DNA from: DATARH01 sp035534855
Lineage (GTDB): Bacteria; Pseudomonadota; Alphaproteobacteria; ATCC43930; CGMCC-115725
Direction of reading: 5' to 3'
NCBI GenBank assembly: GCA_035534855.1
Contig: DATLRD010000091.1
Coordinates: 1-64,000 of the forward strand
Length of the DNA: 64,000 nucleotides
The notes beneath the pieces are model-generated. The model was not told the DNA's origin and did not search any database. It saw only the letters and a program-made list of their open reading frames with translations. Position numbers and translations under genes: made by a program. Below, in pieces: positions 1 through 9,201 of this stretch (position 1 is its first letter; the number at the start of each line of letters is the position of its first letter).

Positions 1-101
1 CCCGGCCCACCCGGGCCTGAGGTCGTCGGCGCCGGCGGCGTGTTGCTGCAGGCCGCCAGCAAAACAAGCACGCCCGCGAGACCGGTCAATCGTCCAAACA
101 T
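1..101 (-). CDS. pal: Pal, peptidoglycan-associated lipoprotein (N-terminus only, cut by window edge)
   Basis: Only the first ~33 codons are inside the window. They start MFGRLTGLAGVLVLLAACS, a lipoprotein signal peptide whose lipobox LAAC puts the lipidated cysteine at residue 18, followed by a Pro/Thr/Gly-rich linker. An AGGGAG ribosome site precedes the ATG. In the Tol-Pal system Pal is an outer-membrane lipoprotein that binds peptidoglycan through an OmpA-like domain, which would lie outside the window. The identity rests on the lipobox and on the position directly downstream of tolB on the same strand, the standard tol-pal order; the diagnostic OmpA domain is not visible. Confidence 0.8.
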   Translation of the reverse strand, partial: MFGRLTGLAGVLVLLAACSNTPPAPTTSGPGGP

Positions 102-218
102 CGACTTACTCCCTCAGCCGGGTGGCGACGTCGGTCGCCGCGATGGGGCAGCCGCCCCCCCTTTTACTCAGCCGGTCCAACCCCCGGCGACAAGCGGCGC
201 GGACTATATCGCCATATC

Positions 219-1571
219 TCAGCGAAGCAAGGGGGACCAAGCCGGATCGGAAGCATCGCCGGGCGTTTTTACCTCGCGCTGATTGTATCCGGTCAAATCA
301 ATCGAATAGAGATGCGATGTGCCACCGGTTCCACTGCGATTCGACGGGGTCTGGCTGAAGTACATGATCACCCGCCCGTTGGGCGCCCAGGTCGGCCCCT
401 CGACCAGGAATCCCTGGGTCAGCAGCCGCTCGCCCGAACCGTCCGGGTGCATGACCCCGATATAGAACGAGCCGCTGTCGATCTTGGTAAAGGCGATCAG
501 GTCGCCGCGCGGCGACCACACCGGCGTGCCGTATTTACCCGAGCCGAAGCTGATGCGGTGTGCGCCGCCGCCGCCGGCGTCCATCACATAGAGCTGCTGC
601 GAGCCGCCGCGGTCGGAGTTGAACACGATTTTGCTGCCGTCCGGCGAATAGCACGGCGAGGTGTCAATCGAGTTGTCGTCGGTCAGCCGGGTCAGGTGCC
701 GGGTGTGCAGGTCCATCGCGAACAGATTGCTGGCGCCGTTCTCCTCTCGGCTGAAGATCAGGCGGTTGCCGTCCGGCGAGAAGCGCGGGGCAAAGGTCAT
801 GCCCGGGAAATCGCCGATCGATTCCTGCTGGCCGGTATCGATGTTGAACAGGAACACGCGCGGCGTGCCCCGGGCATAGGATAGATAGGTGATCTCCTGC
901 GCCGACGGGGAAAAGCGCGGCGTCAGCACCAGCGCCCGTCCGTCGGTCAGGTACTTATTGTTTGCGCCGTCCTGGTCCATGATCGCCAGCCGCTTGACGC
1001 GCGTCTTTTCCGGCCCCGATTCGGCGATATAGACGATGCGGGTGTCGAAATATCCCTCTTCGCCGGTGATCCGCTTATAGATCTCGTCGGAGATGATGTG
1101 GGCGATCCGGCGCCAGTTCTGCCGGGTCGTGGTGTAGGAAAATCCGGCGAGCTGCTGCTCGGCATCGACATCCCACAGCCGGAAGGCGACCTGCAAGCGG
1201 CCGTCGCCGAGCGTCTGGACCGAGCCGGTGACCAGCGCCTGCGCGTTGATCTGGCGCCAGTCGGCAAAGCGCGGCGTGGCGTTAACCGACACGTTCTGGA
1301 TGAAGCTCTTCGGGTCGACCGGCCGGAACAGCGCCGAGCTCTGCAAGTCGTTCGACACGACCCCGACGATGTCCTGCCCGGCCTGGCTCTCGCCGCCGCT
1401 GCTGCCTTGAAACGCCGGCAGCGCGATCGGCAGCGGCTGGCTGACACCCCGGGTGATGTCGATCCGCAGCTCGGCCCGGGCCGGCAGCGCCGCCACCAGC
1501 ACGACGGCCAGCGCCAAGGTCGGGCTCAGGGCCTTTGTCAGCATGCCGGCGATCCGGCCTTTATAATTCAT
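219..1571 (-). CDS. tolB: TolB, periplasmic Tol-Pal beta-propeller protein
   Basis: 450 residues, the usual TolB length. Residues 1-33 form a signal peptide (hydrophobic ALAVVLVAALPARA, cleavage after ARA). The N-terminal alpha/beta domain (about 35-170) is followed by a C-terminal six-bladed propeller with repeated FSPDG / YSPDG / WSPRG blade motifs from about residue 220. TolB shuttles between Pal and the inner-membrane TolQRA complex and is needed for outer-membrane constriction at division. Its ATG overlaps the tolA stop by 4 bp, so translation is probably coupled. The 117-bp gap to pal shows no clear terminator. Confidence 0.97.
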   Translation of the reverse strand: MNYKGRIAGMLTKALSPTLALAVVLVAALPARAELRIDITRGVSQPLPIALPAFQGSSGGESQAGQDIVGVVSNDLQSSALFRPVDPKSFIQNVSVNATPRFADWRQINAQALVTGSVQTLGDGRLQVAFRLWDVDAEQQLAGFSYTTTRQNWRRIAHIISDEIYKRITGEEGYFDTRIVYIAESGPEKTRVKRLAIMDQDGANNKYLTDGRALVLTPRFSPSAQEITYLSYARGTPRVFLFNIDTGQQESIGDFPGMTFAPRFSPDGNRLIFSREENGASNLFAMDLHTRHLTRLTDDNSIDTSPCYSPDGSKIVFNSDRGGSQQLYVMDAGGGGAHRISFGSGKYGTPVWSPRGDLIAFTKIDSGSFYIGVMHPDGSGERLLTQGFLVEGPTWAPNGRVIMYFSQTPSNRSGTGGTSHLYSIDLTGYNQREVKTPGDASDPAWSPLLR

Positions 1572-2587
1572 AGGAGGTCCTTCGGGCTGAAATCCGCGAC
1601 GAAATCCTTCCAGACGTCATATTTGCCGGGAGGCAGTTTCAGCGGTGTGCATTGCGGGTTGTAGAACGCGCGGCGGGCGCTTTCGGCGGCGGCACGATAG
1701 TACGGATCGTTCATATTGCCCTGATTGACGATCGTCGCCTGCTGCACCGTGCCGTCCGGGTTCATGATGACATGAATCTCGACCACCAGGTCCTTGGCGT
1801 CGCGCGCGCCGGCCGGCACGTTCCAGCAGCGCTCGATCTGCTCGCGGATCACATCGATCTCGCTGGCGCTGAGCTGGCTGCCGAGCGGCGCCCGGGGCTG
1901 CGACGACGCCGGCGAGGTCGCGGCGACGCGCTGGCGCTGCGGCGGCGCGTCCTGGGTCTGTGCGCTTTCGGTTCGGGTCAGGTTCTTCAGCAGCGAATCA
2001 AAGCTCGCCGGCGCCGGCTTGGGCTGCGGCCGGTCGAGCTTGTGCATCAGCGTGTCAAACGCCGGCTGCGGATTCTTGGGCTCGGCCCGCGGCGGCTGCG
2101 GCTTTAGCGGCGGCGGAGGCGGCGGCGGCTTTTCCGCCGCCATCGGCTTGGGTGGAGGTGGAGGCGGCGGCGGCGCCGGGGTCGGCTTGGGCGCTTCCTT
2201 TGGCGGCTGCGGGGTCGGAGGAGGAGGCGGCGGCGCGGCGGATGGCGGCGGTTCGGCGCTGGCCTGCGGTGGGGCCGGCTTGGGCTCGGGGATCGGCGCC
2301 GGCGGTGCCGGCTGCGGCGGCAGCGGCTTGGCGTGCGGGATCGGACGGTGCGGGTTGGGATGAGTCGCCCGCGTCTCCGGCCCGATCGTCACCAGCTCGA
2401 CCGCGATCGGGGTGTCCTGCGGCACCGGCGGGCGGAACAGGTTGGGCAGGCCAAGGGCGATCACCGTCAACAGCGCGACGTGCAGCGTCGCCGACAGCGC
2501 GATGCCGCCCGGCATCCGGTCGGAAATCGCCGAGCCCGGCACCAGGTCCTGGTCGGCCAGCCCAGGCCCTATCGTCGCCACGCTCAT
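1568..2587 (-). CDS. tolA: TolA, Pro-rich energy-transducing Tol protein (TonB C-terminal type)
   Basis: About 339 residues from the ATG at 2587 (MSVATIGPG). A TTG 42 bp upstream keeps the frame open but would overlap tolR, so the ATG with GAGGCGAG before it is preferred. One transmembrane helix (about residues 26-46), then a long periplasmic arm very rich in Pro, Lys and Ala (about 75-200), then a C-terminal TonB/TolA-like domain (about 240-339). In enterobacteria the TolA arm is an Ala/Lys helix; this Pro/Ala/Lys arm is the version common in alphaproteobacteria and is often annotated as TonB family. Position between tolR and tolB decides the name. Confidence 0.9.
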   Translation of the reverse strand: MSVATIGPGLADQDLVPGSAISDRMPGGIALSATLHVALLTVIALGLPNLFRPPVPQDTPIAVELVTIGPETRATHPNPHRPIPHAKPLPPQPAPPAPIPEPKPAPPQASAEPPPSAAPPPPPPTPQPPKEAPKPTPAPPPPPPPPKPMAAEKPPPPPPPLKPQPPRAEPKNPQPAFDTLMHKLDRPQPKPAPASFDSLLKNLTRTESAQTQDAPPQRQRVAATSPASSQPRAPLGSQLSASEIDVIREQIERCWNVPAGARDAKDLVVEIHVIMNPDGTVQQATIVNQGNMNDPYYRAAAESARRAFYNPQCTPLKLPPGKYDVWKDFVADFSPKDLL

Positions 2588-2609
2588 CGCCGCCGTCCGC
2601 GCGCTCGCC

Positions 2610-3101
2610 TCAGCGCTTGCCCGGCTCAATCCGCGGAACCGGCTTCGCCGCCGGGCTGCCGGCCTTCGGCGCCGCGGCGACGAGCGAAACCTTATGAAAG
2701 CCGGCGGCGCTGATCAGGCTCATCACCTCAAGCACGCGGCCATAGTTGATGTCTTTGTCGCCCCGCACATAAAGCACCGCGTCGGGGTTGCTGCCGGTGA
2801 TCGCCTCCAGCTTGGCGACCAGCGAATCGAGCGGCACGCTGGTTTCCTGGACGAAGATCAGCCCGTCCTTGGTCACCGAGATGACCAGCGGCTCCTTGGG
2901 CTCGTTGATCGGCGGCGCCTGGGTGCGCGGCAGCTCGACCGGCACCCCGACCGTCAGCAGCGGCGCGGTAACCATGAACACGATGAGCAGCACCAGCATG
3001 ACGTCGACGAGCGGGGTGACGTTGATGGTCGACATCGGGGTATAGCGCGCCGCGCCGATACGGCCGCGGCCGTTGACGCCGCCGGGGAATGACGCGGCCA
3101 T
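2610..3101 (-). CDS. tolR: TolR, inner-membrane proton-channel subunit
   Basis: 163 residues, ExbD/TolR family. A short cytoplasmic N-terminus leads to STINVTPLVDVMLVLLIVFM, where the aspartate of PLVDVML is the conserved protonatable residue of the family; the rest is a periplasmic domain ending in a Pro-rich tail. With TolQ it uses the proton gradient to energise TolA. Its start lies 3 bp after the tolQ stop, so the two are co-translated. The C-terminal tail (KAGSPAAKPVPRIEPGKR) is longer than in E. coli. Confidence 0.96.
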   Translation of the reverse strand: MAASFPGGVNGRGRIGAARYTPMSTINVTPLVDVMLVLLIVFMVTAPLLTVGVPVELPRTQAPPINEPKEPLVISVTKDGLIFVQETSVPLDSLVAKLEAITGSNPDAVLYVRGDKDINYGRVLEVMSLISAAGFHKVSLVAAAPKAGSPAAKPVPRIEPGKR

Positions 3102-3104
3102 GGG

Positions 3105-3827
3105 TCAGGGCCTTTCATCGAGCTGGCGCGACAGGATCGCGCTGAATTCGGTGGAAAACGCATCGAGCCGCCCGGCGTAGCGGCTGAAATCGGTCGCCAG
3201 CTTGTTGTAGGCGACGACCGCCGGAATCGCCGCGACGAGGCCGAGCGCGGTGGCAAACAGCGCTTCTGCGATGCCTGGCGCGACCACCGCGAGGCTGGTG
3301 TTCTTTGACGCGGCGATCGACTGAAAGCTGTCCATGATGCCCCATACGGTGCCAAACAGGCCCACGAACGGCGCGGTCGAGCCCACCGTCGCGAGAAAGC
3401 TCATGAACCGCTCGATCCGGTCCATCTCGCGCCCGACGGTCACGTTCATCACCCGCTCGATGCGCTGCTGCAGGCTGGCGCGCATCACCGCGGTGCCGAG
3501 CAGCCCCTTGGCCGCACTACGCCGCCATTCGCGCATCGCCGCGGTGAACACCGCGCTCATCGGGTCGAGCGGGCGCTGGCCGACACGGTCAAACAGATCG
3601 TCGAGCGAGCCGCCCGACCAGAAACTCTCCTCGAAGCTCGCCGCCGCTGAGCGCAGCCGCCGCAGCCGCAGCGTCTTGTCGAAGATCACCGCCCACGACC
3701 AGAACGAGGCGAGGAGCAAGATGAACATCACCACCTTGACGATGGTATCCGACTGCAGGAACAGGTCGATGATCGAAAGGCTGGAAGGCACGGAACCCGG
3801 TAGCGGCGTAGCTGGCAAGGGCTGCAT
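3105..3827 (-). CDS. tolQ: TolQ, inner-membrane motor subunit of the Tol system
   Basis: 240 residues, MotA/TolQ/ExbB family. The N-terminal helix VVMFILLLASFWSWAVIF is followed by a cytoplasmic loop and two further helices near the C-terminus containing the family hallmark FVGLFGTVWGIM and the stretch ALFATALGLVAAIPAVVAYN. Five TolQ with two TolR form the proton channel that drives TolA. It starts the tolQRAB-pal block 21 bp after the ybgC stop, and all six genes are co-directional. Confidence 0.97.
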   Translation of the reverse strand: MQPLPATPLPGSVPSSLSIIDLFLQSDTIVKVVMFILLLASFWSWAVIFDKTLRLRRLRSAAASFEESFWSGGSLDDLFDRVGQRPLDPMSAVFTAAMREWRRSAAKGLLGTAVMRASLQQRIERVMNVTVGREMDRIERFMSFLATVGSTAPFVGLFGTVWGIMDSFQSIAASKNTSLAVVAPGIAEALFATALGLVAAIPAVVAYNKLATDFSRYAGRLDAFSTEFSAILSRQLDERP

Positions 3828-3848
3828 AGATGGCGGCCTTTTATGGCT

Positions 3849-4325
3849 TCATTTGGACAATGGGGTGGCAAGAGAAGGCTGGCCGCCTGCGGCCAGCGCG
3901 GCGCGCAGCGCCGGCGGCAGGCGGCACGGCCGCCCTTCGCGCCCGATGCAGGCGACGACGATATCGAGTACTGCGAGCAGTTCACCGTCGCGGCGGATCA
4001 CCTGCTGCAATAACAGCGTCGCGGCGCCGATCCTGGCGACCGTCGTCGTCACCGTCAGCGCGTCGTCGAGCCGGGCGGCGGCGCGGTACTCGACCGCGCA
4101 GCGGCTCACCACAAAGCGAATGCCGCTCTCGGCGTGCGACTGGCTGTGGCTGAAGCCGATGCTGCGCATCAACTCGGTGCGGGCGCGCTCGGCGAATTTG
4201 AGGTAGTTGGCGTGATACACCATGCCGCCGGCGTCGGTGTCTTCGTAATACACGCGCACCGGATGGCAGTGGCCGGACGCCGCCGGCCCGGCAAGCGGCG
4301 CAATCGCGGCGCGGCCGGGGTTCAC
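3849..4325 (-). CDS. ybgC: YbgC-type acyl-CoA thioesterase of the Tol cluster
   Basis: 158 residues, hot-dog fold. The active-site motif YYEDTDAGGMVYHANYLKF near residues 26-44 matches the 4-hydroxybenzoyl-CoA/YbgC thioesterases, including the catalytic Asp. Substrates are acyl-CoA or acyl-ACP; the family is linked to phospholipid enzymes at the inner membrane. The GTG start overlaps the ruvB stop (GTGA). The N-terminus has about 20 extra residues before the domain. Placement just upstream of tolQ is the standard one. Confidence 0.94.
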   Translation of the reverse strand: MNPGRAAIAPLAGPAASGHCHPVRVYYEDTDAGGMVYHANYLKFAERARTELMRSIGFSHSQSHAESGIRFVVSRCAVEYRAAARLDDALTVTTTVARIGAATLLLQQVIRRDGELLAVLDIVVACIGREGRPCRLPPALRAALAAGGQPSLATPLSK

Positions 4326-5389
4326 GGCGCGACCTCGCCGTCGGCGAGCGGGGCCAGCAGGTCGAACTGCCCGGGCAGCGTCACCGGCACCGGCAGGTCA
4401 AGGTGGCGGAACGCGGTCTCGGTCAGCATGCGACCGCGCGGGGTGCGCTGAACAAACCCCTCCTGGATCAGGAACGGCTCGATCACCTCTTCGATCACGT
4501 CGCGCTGGTCGCCGAGCGCCGCCGCCATCGTTTCGACCCCGACCGGCCCGCCGCCGTAATTCTCGGCGATGCAGCGCAGGTAGCGGCGGTCGAGCCCGTC
4601 GAGCCCGCGCCCATCGACCTCGAGCCGCAACAGCGCGTGGTCGGCCACCGCGGCGTCGACGCTGTCCCAGCCCTCCACCGCGGCGAAGTCGCGGATGCGG
4701 CGTAAGAGGCGCATCGCCACGCGCGGCGTGCCGCGGGCGCGGCGCGCCACCTCGCCGGCGCCGTCGGGCCGCAGGTCGAGCCCCAGCACCCGCGCGCCGC
4801 GGCCGACGATCTGCGCCAGCTCGGCCGCCTCGTAGAACACCAGCCGCAGCGGAATGCCAAAGCGCTCACGCAGCGGCCGGGTGATGAGGCCCGAGCGCGT
4901 CGTCGCGCCGATCAGCGTGAAATGCGGCAGGTCGATGCGCACCGAACGCGCCCCCGGCCCCTCGCCGATGATCAGGTCGAGCTGAAAATCCTCCATCGCC
5001 GGATAGAGGATTTCCTCGACCGGCGGCGCCAGGCGGTGGATTTCGTCGATGAACAGCACGTCGTGCGGCTGGAGGTTGGTGAGCAGCGCCGCGAGGTCGC
5101 CGGCGCGCTGGATCACCGGCCCGGACGTGGCGCGAAACCCGACCCCCAATTCGCGCGCCACGATCTGCGCCAGCGTCGTCTTGCCGAGGCCGGGCGGGCC
5201 GAAAAACAGCACATGGTCGAGCGCCTCGCCGCGGCCCTTCGCCGCGTCGATGAACACCCGCAGGTTTTCGCGCAGCTGACGCTGGCCGACAAACTCGCCG
5301 AGGCTCAACGGCCGGATCGAGGCTTCGGCCTCGGCCGCATCCTGCGCGGCCTCTTCGGCAGCGACGATGCGCGGCACCGGCCCGCTCAA
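4322..5389 (-). CDS. ruvB: RuvB, Holliday-junction branch-migration ATPase
   Basis: 355 residues. AAA+ core with Walker A GPPGLGK (64-70), Walker B VLFIDEIHRL (111-120) and sensor motif GATTRSG, then the winged-helix C-terminal domain. The hexameric motor is loaded by RuvA onto Holliday junctions. The start is TTG, overlapping the ruvA stop as TTGA. This unusual codon is the first one consistent with the conserved N-terminus and gives the expected length. Part of the ruvC-ruvA-ruvB block. Confidence 0.97.
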   Translation of the reverse strand: MSGPVPRIVAAEEAAQDAAEAEASIRPLSLGEFVGQRQLRENLRVFIDAAKGRGEALDHVLFFGPPGLGKTTLAQIVARELGVGFRATSGPVIQRAGDLAALLTNLQPHDVLFIDEIHRLAPPVEEILYPAMEDFQLDLIIGEGPGARSVRIDLPHFTLIGATTRSGLITRPLRERFGIPLRLVFYEAAELAQIVGRGARVLGLDLRPDGAGEVARRARGTPRVAMRLLRRIRDFAAVEGWDSVDAAVADHALLRLEVDGRGLDGLDRRYLRCIAENYGGGPVGVETMAAALGDQRDVIEEVIEPFLIQEGFVQRTPRGRMLTETAFRHLDLPVPVTLPGQFDLLAPLADGEVAP

Positions 5390-6006
5390 CGCTCCGCCCT
5401 CTGGCCGACTTCACGCAGACCGGCGGCGATCAAATCCTCGACCGTCGCGCCATCGCCGAGTCGCCGCGCCGCCGCCGAGATCGCGCCGAACGCCTCGGCG
5501 CGGCCGATCTTGAGGTTTTCCAGCGCCGACACCGCGTCGGCGACGGCGCCGCCGACCGCACCTGCCGGCGGCGCCGCGCCGGCGGCAGGCGCGGTGGCGA
5601 GCGCGAGCCCGCCGACCTTGTTCTGCAATTCGTTGACGATGCGGGCGGCGAGCCGCGGCCCGACCCCCTCGGCGCGCGCCAGCATCGCCCGGTCCTGCGC
5701 GACGATCGCCAGGGTCAGCGCATCGGGCGCGACCGCGCTGAGGATCGCCAGCGCCAGCCGCGCGCCGACCCCCTGCACCGTCGTCAACAGGCGAAACCAG
5801 TCGCGCTCGACGGCGTCGATAAAGCCGTAGAGGTGGATGTGATCTTCGCGAACATGGGTCTCGATCAGCAGCTTCGCCGGCTGCCCCAACGACAGCAGAC
5901 CGAGCGTGCGTCCCGAGCAGAACGCGAGATAGCCGACCCCGCCGACATCGATCACCGCGCTGTCGGCGCCCACCTGGTCCACCATGCCCGAGAGCTTGGC
6001 GATCAT
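5386..6006 (-). CDS. ruvA: RuvA, Holliday-junction recognition protein
   Basis: 206 residues starting MIAKLSGMVDQVG, the conserved OB-fold N-terminus. The helix-hairpin-helix region follows (RLLTTVQGVGARLALAIL, then ARAEGVGPRLAARIVNEL). An Ala/Gly-rich linker joins to the C-terminal RuvB-binding domain. The ATG overlaps the ruvC stop by 4 bp and the stop overlaps the ruvB TTG, so the three ruv genes are tightly coupled. The open frame continues upstream across ruvC, but homology sets the start at 6006. Confidence 0.96.
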   Translation of the reverse strand: MIAKLSGMVDQVGADSAVIDVGGVGYLAFCSGRTLGLLSLGQPAKLLIETHVREDHIHLYGFIDAVERDWFRLLTTVQGVGARLALAILSAVAPDALTLAIVAQDRAMLARAEGVGPRLAARIVNELQNKVGGLALATAPAAGAAPPAGAVGGAVADAVSALENLKIGRAEAFGAISAAARRLGDGATVEDLIAAGLREVGQRAER

Positions 6007-6491
6007 GCCTGCCACACGCGCAGCGTGCCGGCGTGGTGGGCGTGGCAGATCGCCACCGCCAGCGCGTCGGCGGCGTCGGCCGAGGCGACCGCGCAACCCG
6101 GCAACAGCCGGCGCACCATCAGCTGGATCTGGCCCTTCTCGGCGTGGCCGGCGCCGACCACCGATTTCTTGACCAGGTTGGTCGAATATTCGCTGACCGG
6201 CAGGCCGCGCTCGGCGGGCGCCAGCAGCACGACGCCGCGGGCGACGCCGAGCTTCAACGTCGAGGCCGGGTTCTTGTTGACGAAACTCTCCTCGACCGCG
6301 GCCTCGTCGGGGCGAAAGCGCTCGATCACCTCGATGATCTGGCGGAACAGCGCGACCAGCCGGTCGGCAAGCGGCAGGTCGGTCGGCGCGTGCACCACGC
6401 CGTCGGCGACATGGCTCAGCCGGTTGCCGCTGACGTCGATGACCCCCCAGCCGGTATGGCGCAGGCCGGGATCGAGCCCTACGACGCGCAT
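6003..6491 (-). CDS. ruvC: RuvC, Holliday-junction resolvase
   Basis: 162 residues with an RNase H fold. The acidic catalytic residues are visible: D7 in MRVVGLDPG, the EE pair at 67-68 in AAVEESF, and D139 and D142 in SADAADALAVA. It cleaves junctions delivered by RuvAB. The start is the ATG preceding RVVGLDPG; 55 bp separate it from the yebC stop. Confidence 0.97.
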   Translation of the reverse strand: MRVVGLDPGLRHTGWGVIDVSGNRLSHVADGVVHAPTDLPLADRLVALFRQIIEVIERFRPDEAAVEESFVNKNPASTLKLGVARGVVLLAPAERGLPVSEYSTNLVKKSVVGAGHAEKGQIQLMVRRLLPGCAVASADAADALAVAICHAHHAGTLRVWQA

Positions 6492-6546
6492 GGGCTTTGC
6501 CCCCGCCGCAGGTCGACCCGACCGATGCTGCCCCCACTACACAGCA

Positions 6547-7299
6547 TCAAGCGGCGCTCAGCCGGGCCATGACATCTTCGGCCACCTCAAAATTGGCGTA
6601 GACATTCTGCACGTCGTCGCTGTCTTCGAGGGTTTCGAGCAGCTTGAAGAGACCCGCCGCGGTGTCCTCGTCGACCGGCGCGGTGGTCTTCGGCCGCCAC
6701 ACCAGCCGGGCCGAGGCGGCCTCGCCGAAACGCTGTTCGAGCGCGTCGCGGGCGGTGTTGAAGTCTTCCGGGCCGGTGGTCACGACATGGCGCTCGGCAT
6801 CGCTCTGCACATCCTCGGCGCCGGCCTCGATCGCGGCTTCGAGCATGTCGTCGGCGCTCGCCGCGTCGGCCGGATAGACGACCTCGCCGACCCGGTCAAA
6901 CATGAAGCTGACGCTGTTGGTCTCGCCCAGCGCGCCCGACGATTTGGTAAAGGCGGCGCGGACATCGCTGGCGGTGCGGTTGCGGTTGTCGGTCAGCGCC
7001 TCGACGATGACGGCGACGCCCCCGGGGCCGTAGCCCTCGTAGCGCACCTCCTCGTAAGCTTCACCCTCGCCGCCGCCGGCACCGCGCTTGATCGCGCGCT
7101 CGACCGTATCTTTCGGCATGTTGGCCTGACGCGCGGCCAAGACGGCGGCCCGCAGGCGCGGATTTGCCGCCGGGTCGGGCAGCCCCTGGCGCGCGGCGGT
7201 GGTCAGCTCGCGAATGATCTTGGTGAACACCTTGCCGCGCTTTTTGTCCTGCGCGCCCTTGCGGTACATGATGTTCTTGAATTGCGAATGGCCAGACAT
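6547..7299 (-). CDS. yebC: YebC/PmpR-family protein (TACO1-like)
   Basis: 250 residues beginning MSGHSQFKNIMYRKGAQD, the conserved YebC signature, with the motif GGEGEAYEEVRYEGYGPGGVA in the middle domain (about 97-117). The family has been described both as DNA-binding transcription regulators and as factors that relieve ribosome stalling; the sequence cannot separate the roles. It sits directly upstream of ruvC, the usual neighbourhood. A good GAGGAG ribosome site precedes the ATG by 8 bp. Confidence 0.95.
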   Translation of the reverse strand: MSGHSQFKNIMYRKGAQDKKRGKVFTKIIRELTTAARQGLPDPAANPRLRAAVLAARQANMPKDTVERAIKRGAGGGEGEAYEEVRYEGYGPGGVAVIVEALTDNRNRTASDVRAAFTKSSGALGETNSVSFMFDRVGEVVYPADAASADDMLEAAIEAGAEDVQSDAERHVVTTGPEDFNTARDALEQRFGEAASARLVWRPKTTAPVDEDTAAGLFKLLETLEDSDDVQNVYANFEVAEDVMARLSAA

Positions 7300-7433
7300 C
7301 GCCGCGGCTCCTCGTAGTTTCCCCGGCCGGAATTATACCAAAAGGCCATTTACGCTGCCTGGGCGGCCTAACAAGCCAATATGGCAGGATTGGGGCAGGC
7401 GGCCGCCGGGTTGCGTCGCCCGCCGAGGCCGGT

Positions 7434-9143
7434 TCAGGCGGCGGCCTCGGCCGCCTCTTCGCCGCCGTAGCGCCGGCTGAGATCGGCGGTCTCTTCCGGC
7501 GTGATCTTCTGGAACAGCGGAGGCGGAACCTCGAATCGGTGGCCCGCCGGCAACGCGTTCAGCTCTGCCGCGGCGTCCTTGGGCCAATAGGCGTCGCCGA
7601 TCTCGACCCCAAGGCTCGCGCGCAGCCGGGCACAGGTGTCGGGGATGATCGGCGATCCGACGATCGCATAGAGCCGCGCCAGGTTGATCGCGACGCGCAG
7701 GATCACCGCCGCGCGGTCGCGGTCGGTCTTGATTGCGGTCCACGGCGCGGCGCGGTCGACATAGACGTTGCCGAGCGTCCACAGCTCCTTGAGCTCGGCG
7801 GCAGCCTTACGGAGCTGCATCGCTTCGAGCGCGGCGGCGTAGCGGCCGAGCGCCGCCGCGACATCGGCCGCAAGCGCGCCCTCCATCGGCCCCCACTCGC
7901 CGCCGCCCGGCACCTCGTTGCCGAACCGGGCGCTGCAGAACCTGAGAACGCGGTTGACGAAATTGCCGAACGTGTCGGCCAGGTCCTTGTTGCACACCCC
8001 GGCGAACCCACCGAACGTGAACGACGAATCGTCGCTTTCCGGCGCGTTGGCGACCAGCCAGTAACGCCAGTAATCGGCCGGGTATTCGTTGAGCGCCTGG
8101 TCGAGAAACACCCCGCGCTTCTGGCTCGTCGAGAACTTGCCGCCGTAGAAGGTCAACCAGGAAAAGCCCTTGATGTAGTCGGCGAGCTTCCATGGCTCGC
8201 CGGCGCCGAGCAGCGTCGCGGGAAAGCTGACCGTGTGGAACGGCACGTTGTCCTTGGCCATGAACTCGACATAGCGGTCGGCGCCGGGGCCATACCACCA
8301 GCTCTTCCAATCGCGCCCGCCCGATGGATCGGCGTCCGCCCACTCCTTGGTGGCGCCGATATATTCGATCGGCGCGTCGAACCAGACGTAGAACACCTTG
8401 CCCTCAAAGCCGGGCCGATCGACCGGCACGCCCCAGTGCAGATCGCGGGTGATGCAGCGGTCGTGCAGCCCCTCCTTGAGCCAGCCCTTGGCGATCGAGC
8501 TGACCAGGAGCGGCCAGTCGCGCTGCGCATCGACCCATTCCTCGACCCGGCCGGCGAGCGACGCGAGCTTCAGATAGAGGTGCCGGGTCTCGCGCACTTC
8601 GAGGTTGCGGCTGCCCGAGATCGCCGAGCGCGCATCCTTGAGGTCGGTCGGGTCGAGCAGCCGCGTGCAGTTTTCGCACTGGTCGCCGCGCGCCGATTCG
8701 TAACCGCAATAGGGGCAGGTGCCGACGATGTAGCGGTCGGGCAGAAAGCGGCCGTCTTCGACCGAATAGACCTGCGCCACCAGCCGCTCGTCGATAAACC
8801 CGGCATCGTCGAGGCGGTGGTAGAAATGGTTGGTAAATTCACGGTTCTGCGGCGACGAGCTGCGCCCGAAATAATCGAACGACAAGTAAAAATCGCGGTA
8901 GATGCGGGCCTGGATGTCGTGCTGTTCGGCGCAATACTGCTCGACCGACATGCCGGCTTCGAGCGCGGCGATCTCAGCCGGCGTGCCGTGCTCGTCGGTG
9001 GCGCAGATGAACAGCACCTCGTTCCCGGCGGCGCGCATAAAGCGGGCATAGACATCGGCGCTCAGCATCGACCCGATCAGGTTGCCGAGATGCTTGATGC
9101 CGTTGATGTAGGGCAACGCCGAGGTGATCAGGATTTTCGACAT
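7434..9143 (-). CDS. metG: Methionyl-tRNA synthetase
   Basis: 569 residues, class I synthetase that charges tRNA-Met. The ATP-binding HIGH-type motif is KHLGN (17-21); the zinc knuckle is CPYC...CENC (C143, C146, C156, C159), and the KMSKS-type loop is KFSTS (336-340). The anticodon-binding helical domain follows. The C-terminal tRNA-binding (EMAP-like) appendix of the longer E. coli enzyme is absent. AGGAG lies 3 bp before the ATG. It is downstream of ymdB in the same direction. Confidence 0.97.
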   Translation of the reverse strand: MSKILITSALPYINGIKHLGNLIGSMLSADVYARFMRAAGNEVLFICATDEHGTPAEIAALEAGMSVEQYCAEQHDIQARIYRDFYLSFDYFGRSSSPQNREFTNHFYHRLDDAGFIDERLVAQVYSVEDGRFLPDRYIVGTCPYCGYESARGDQCENCTRLLDPTDLKDARSAISGSRNLEVRETRHLYLKLASLAGRVEEWVDAQRDWPLLVSSIAKGWLKEGLHDRCITRDLHWGVPVDRPGFEGKVFYVWFDAPIEYIGATKEWADADPSGGRDWKSWWYGPGADRYVEFMAKDNVPFHTVSFPATLLGAGEPWKLADYIKGFSWLTFYGGKFSTSQKRGVFLDQALNEYPADYWRYWLVANAPESDDSSFTFGGFAGVCNKDLADTFGNFVNRVLRFCSARFGNEVPGGGEWGPMEGALAADVAAALGRYAAALEAMQLRKAAAELKELWTLGNVYVDRAAPWTAIKTDRDRAAVILRVAINLARLYAIVGSPIIPDTCARLRASLGVEIGDAYWPKDAAAELNALPAGHRFEVPPPLFQKITPEETADLSRRYGGEEAAEAAA

Positions 9144-9201
9144 GGTCTCCTAACGGTCGGGAGCGTCTCGAGGGACGCAAGATGTGGGTGCAGCGCCGGG
9201 G

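Noticed and set aside
5386..6537. 383-codon version of ruvA
   Set aside because: The extra N-terminal part is ruvC read in another frame; RuvA homology starts at 6006.
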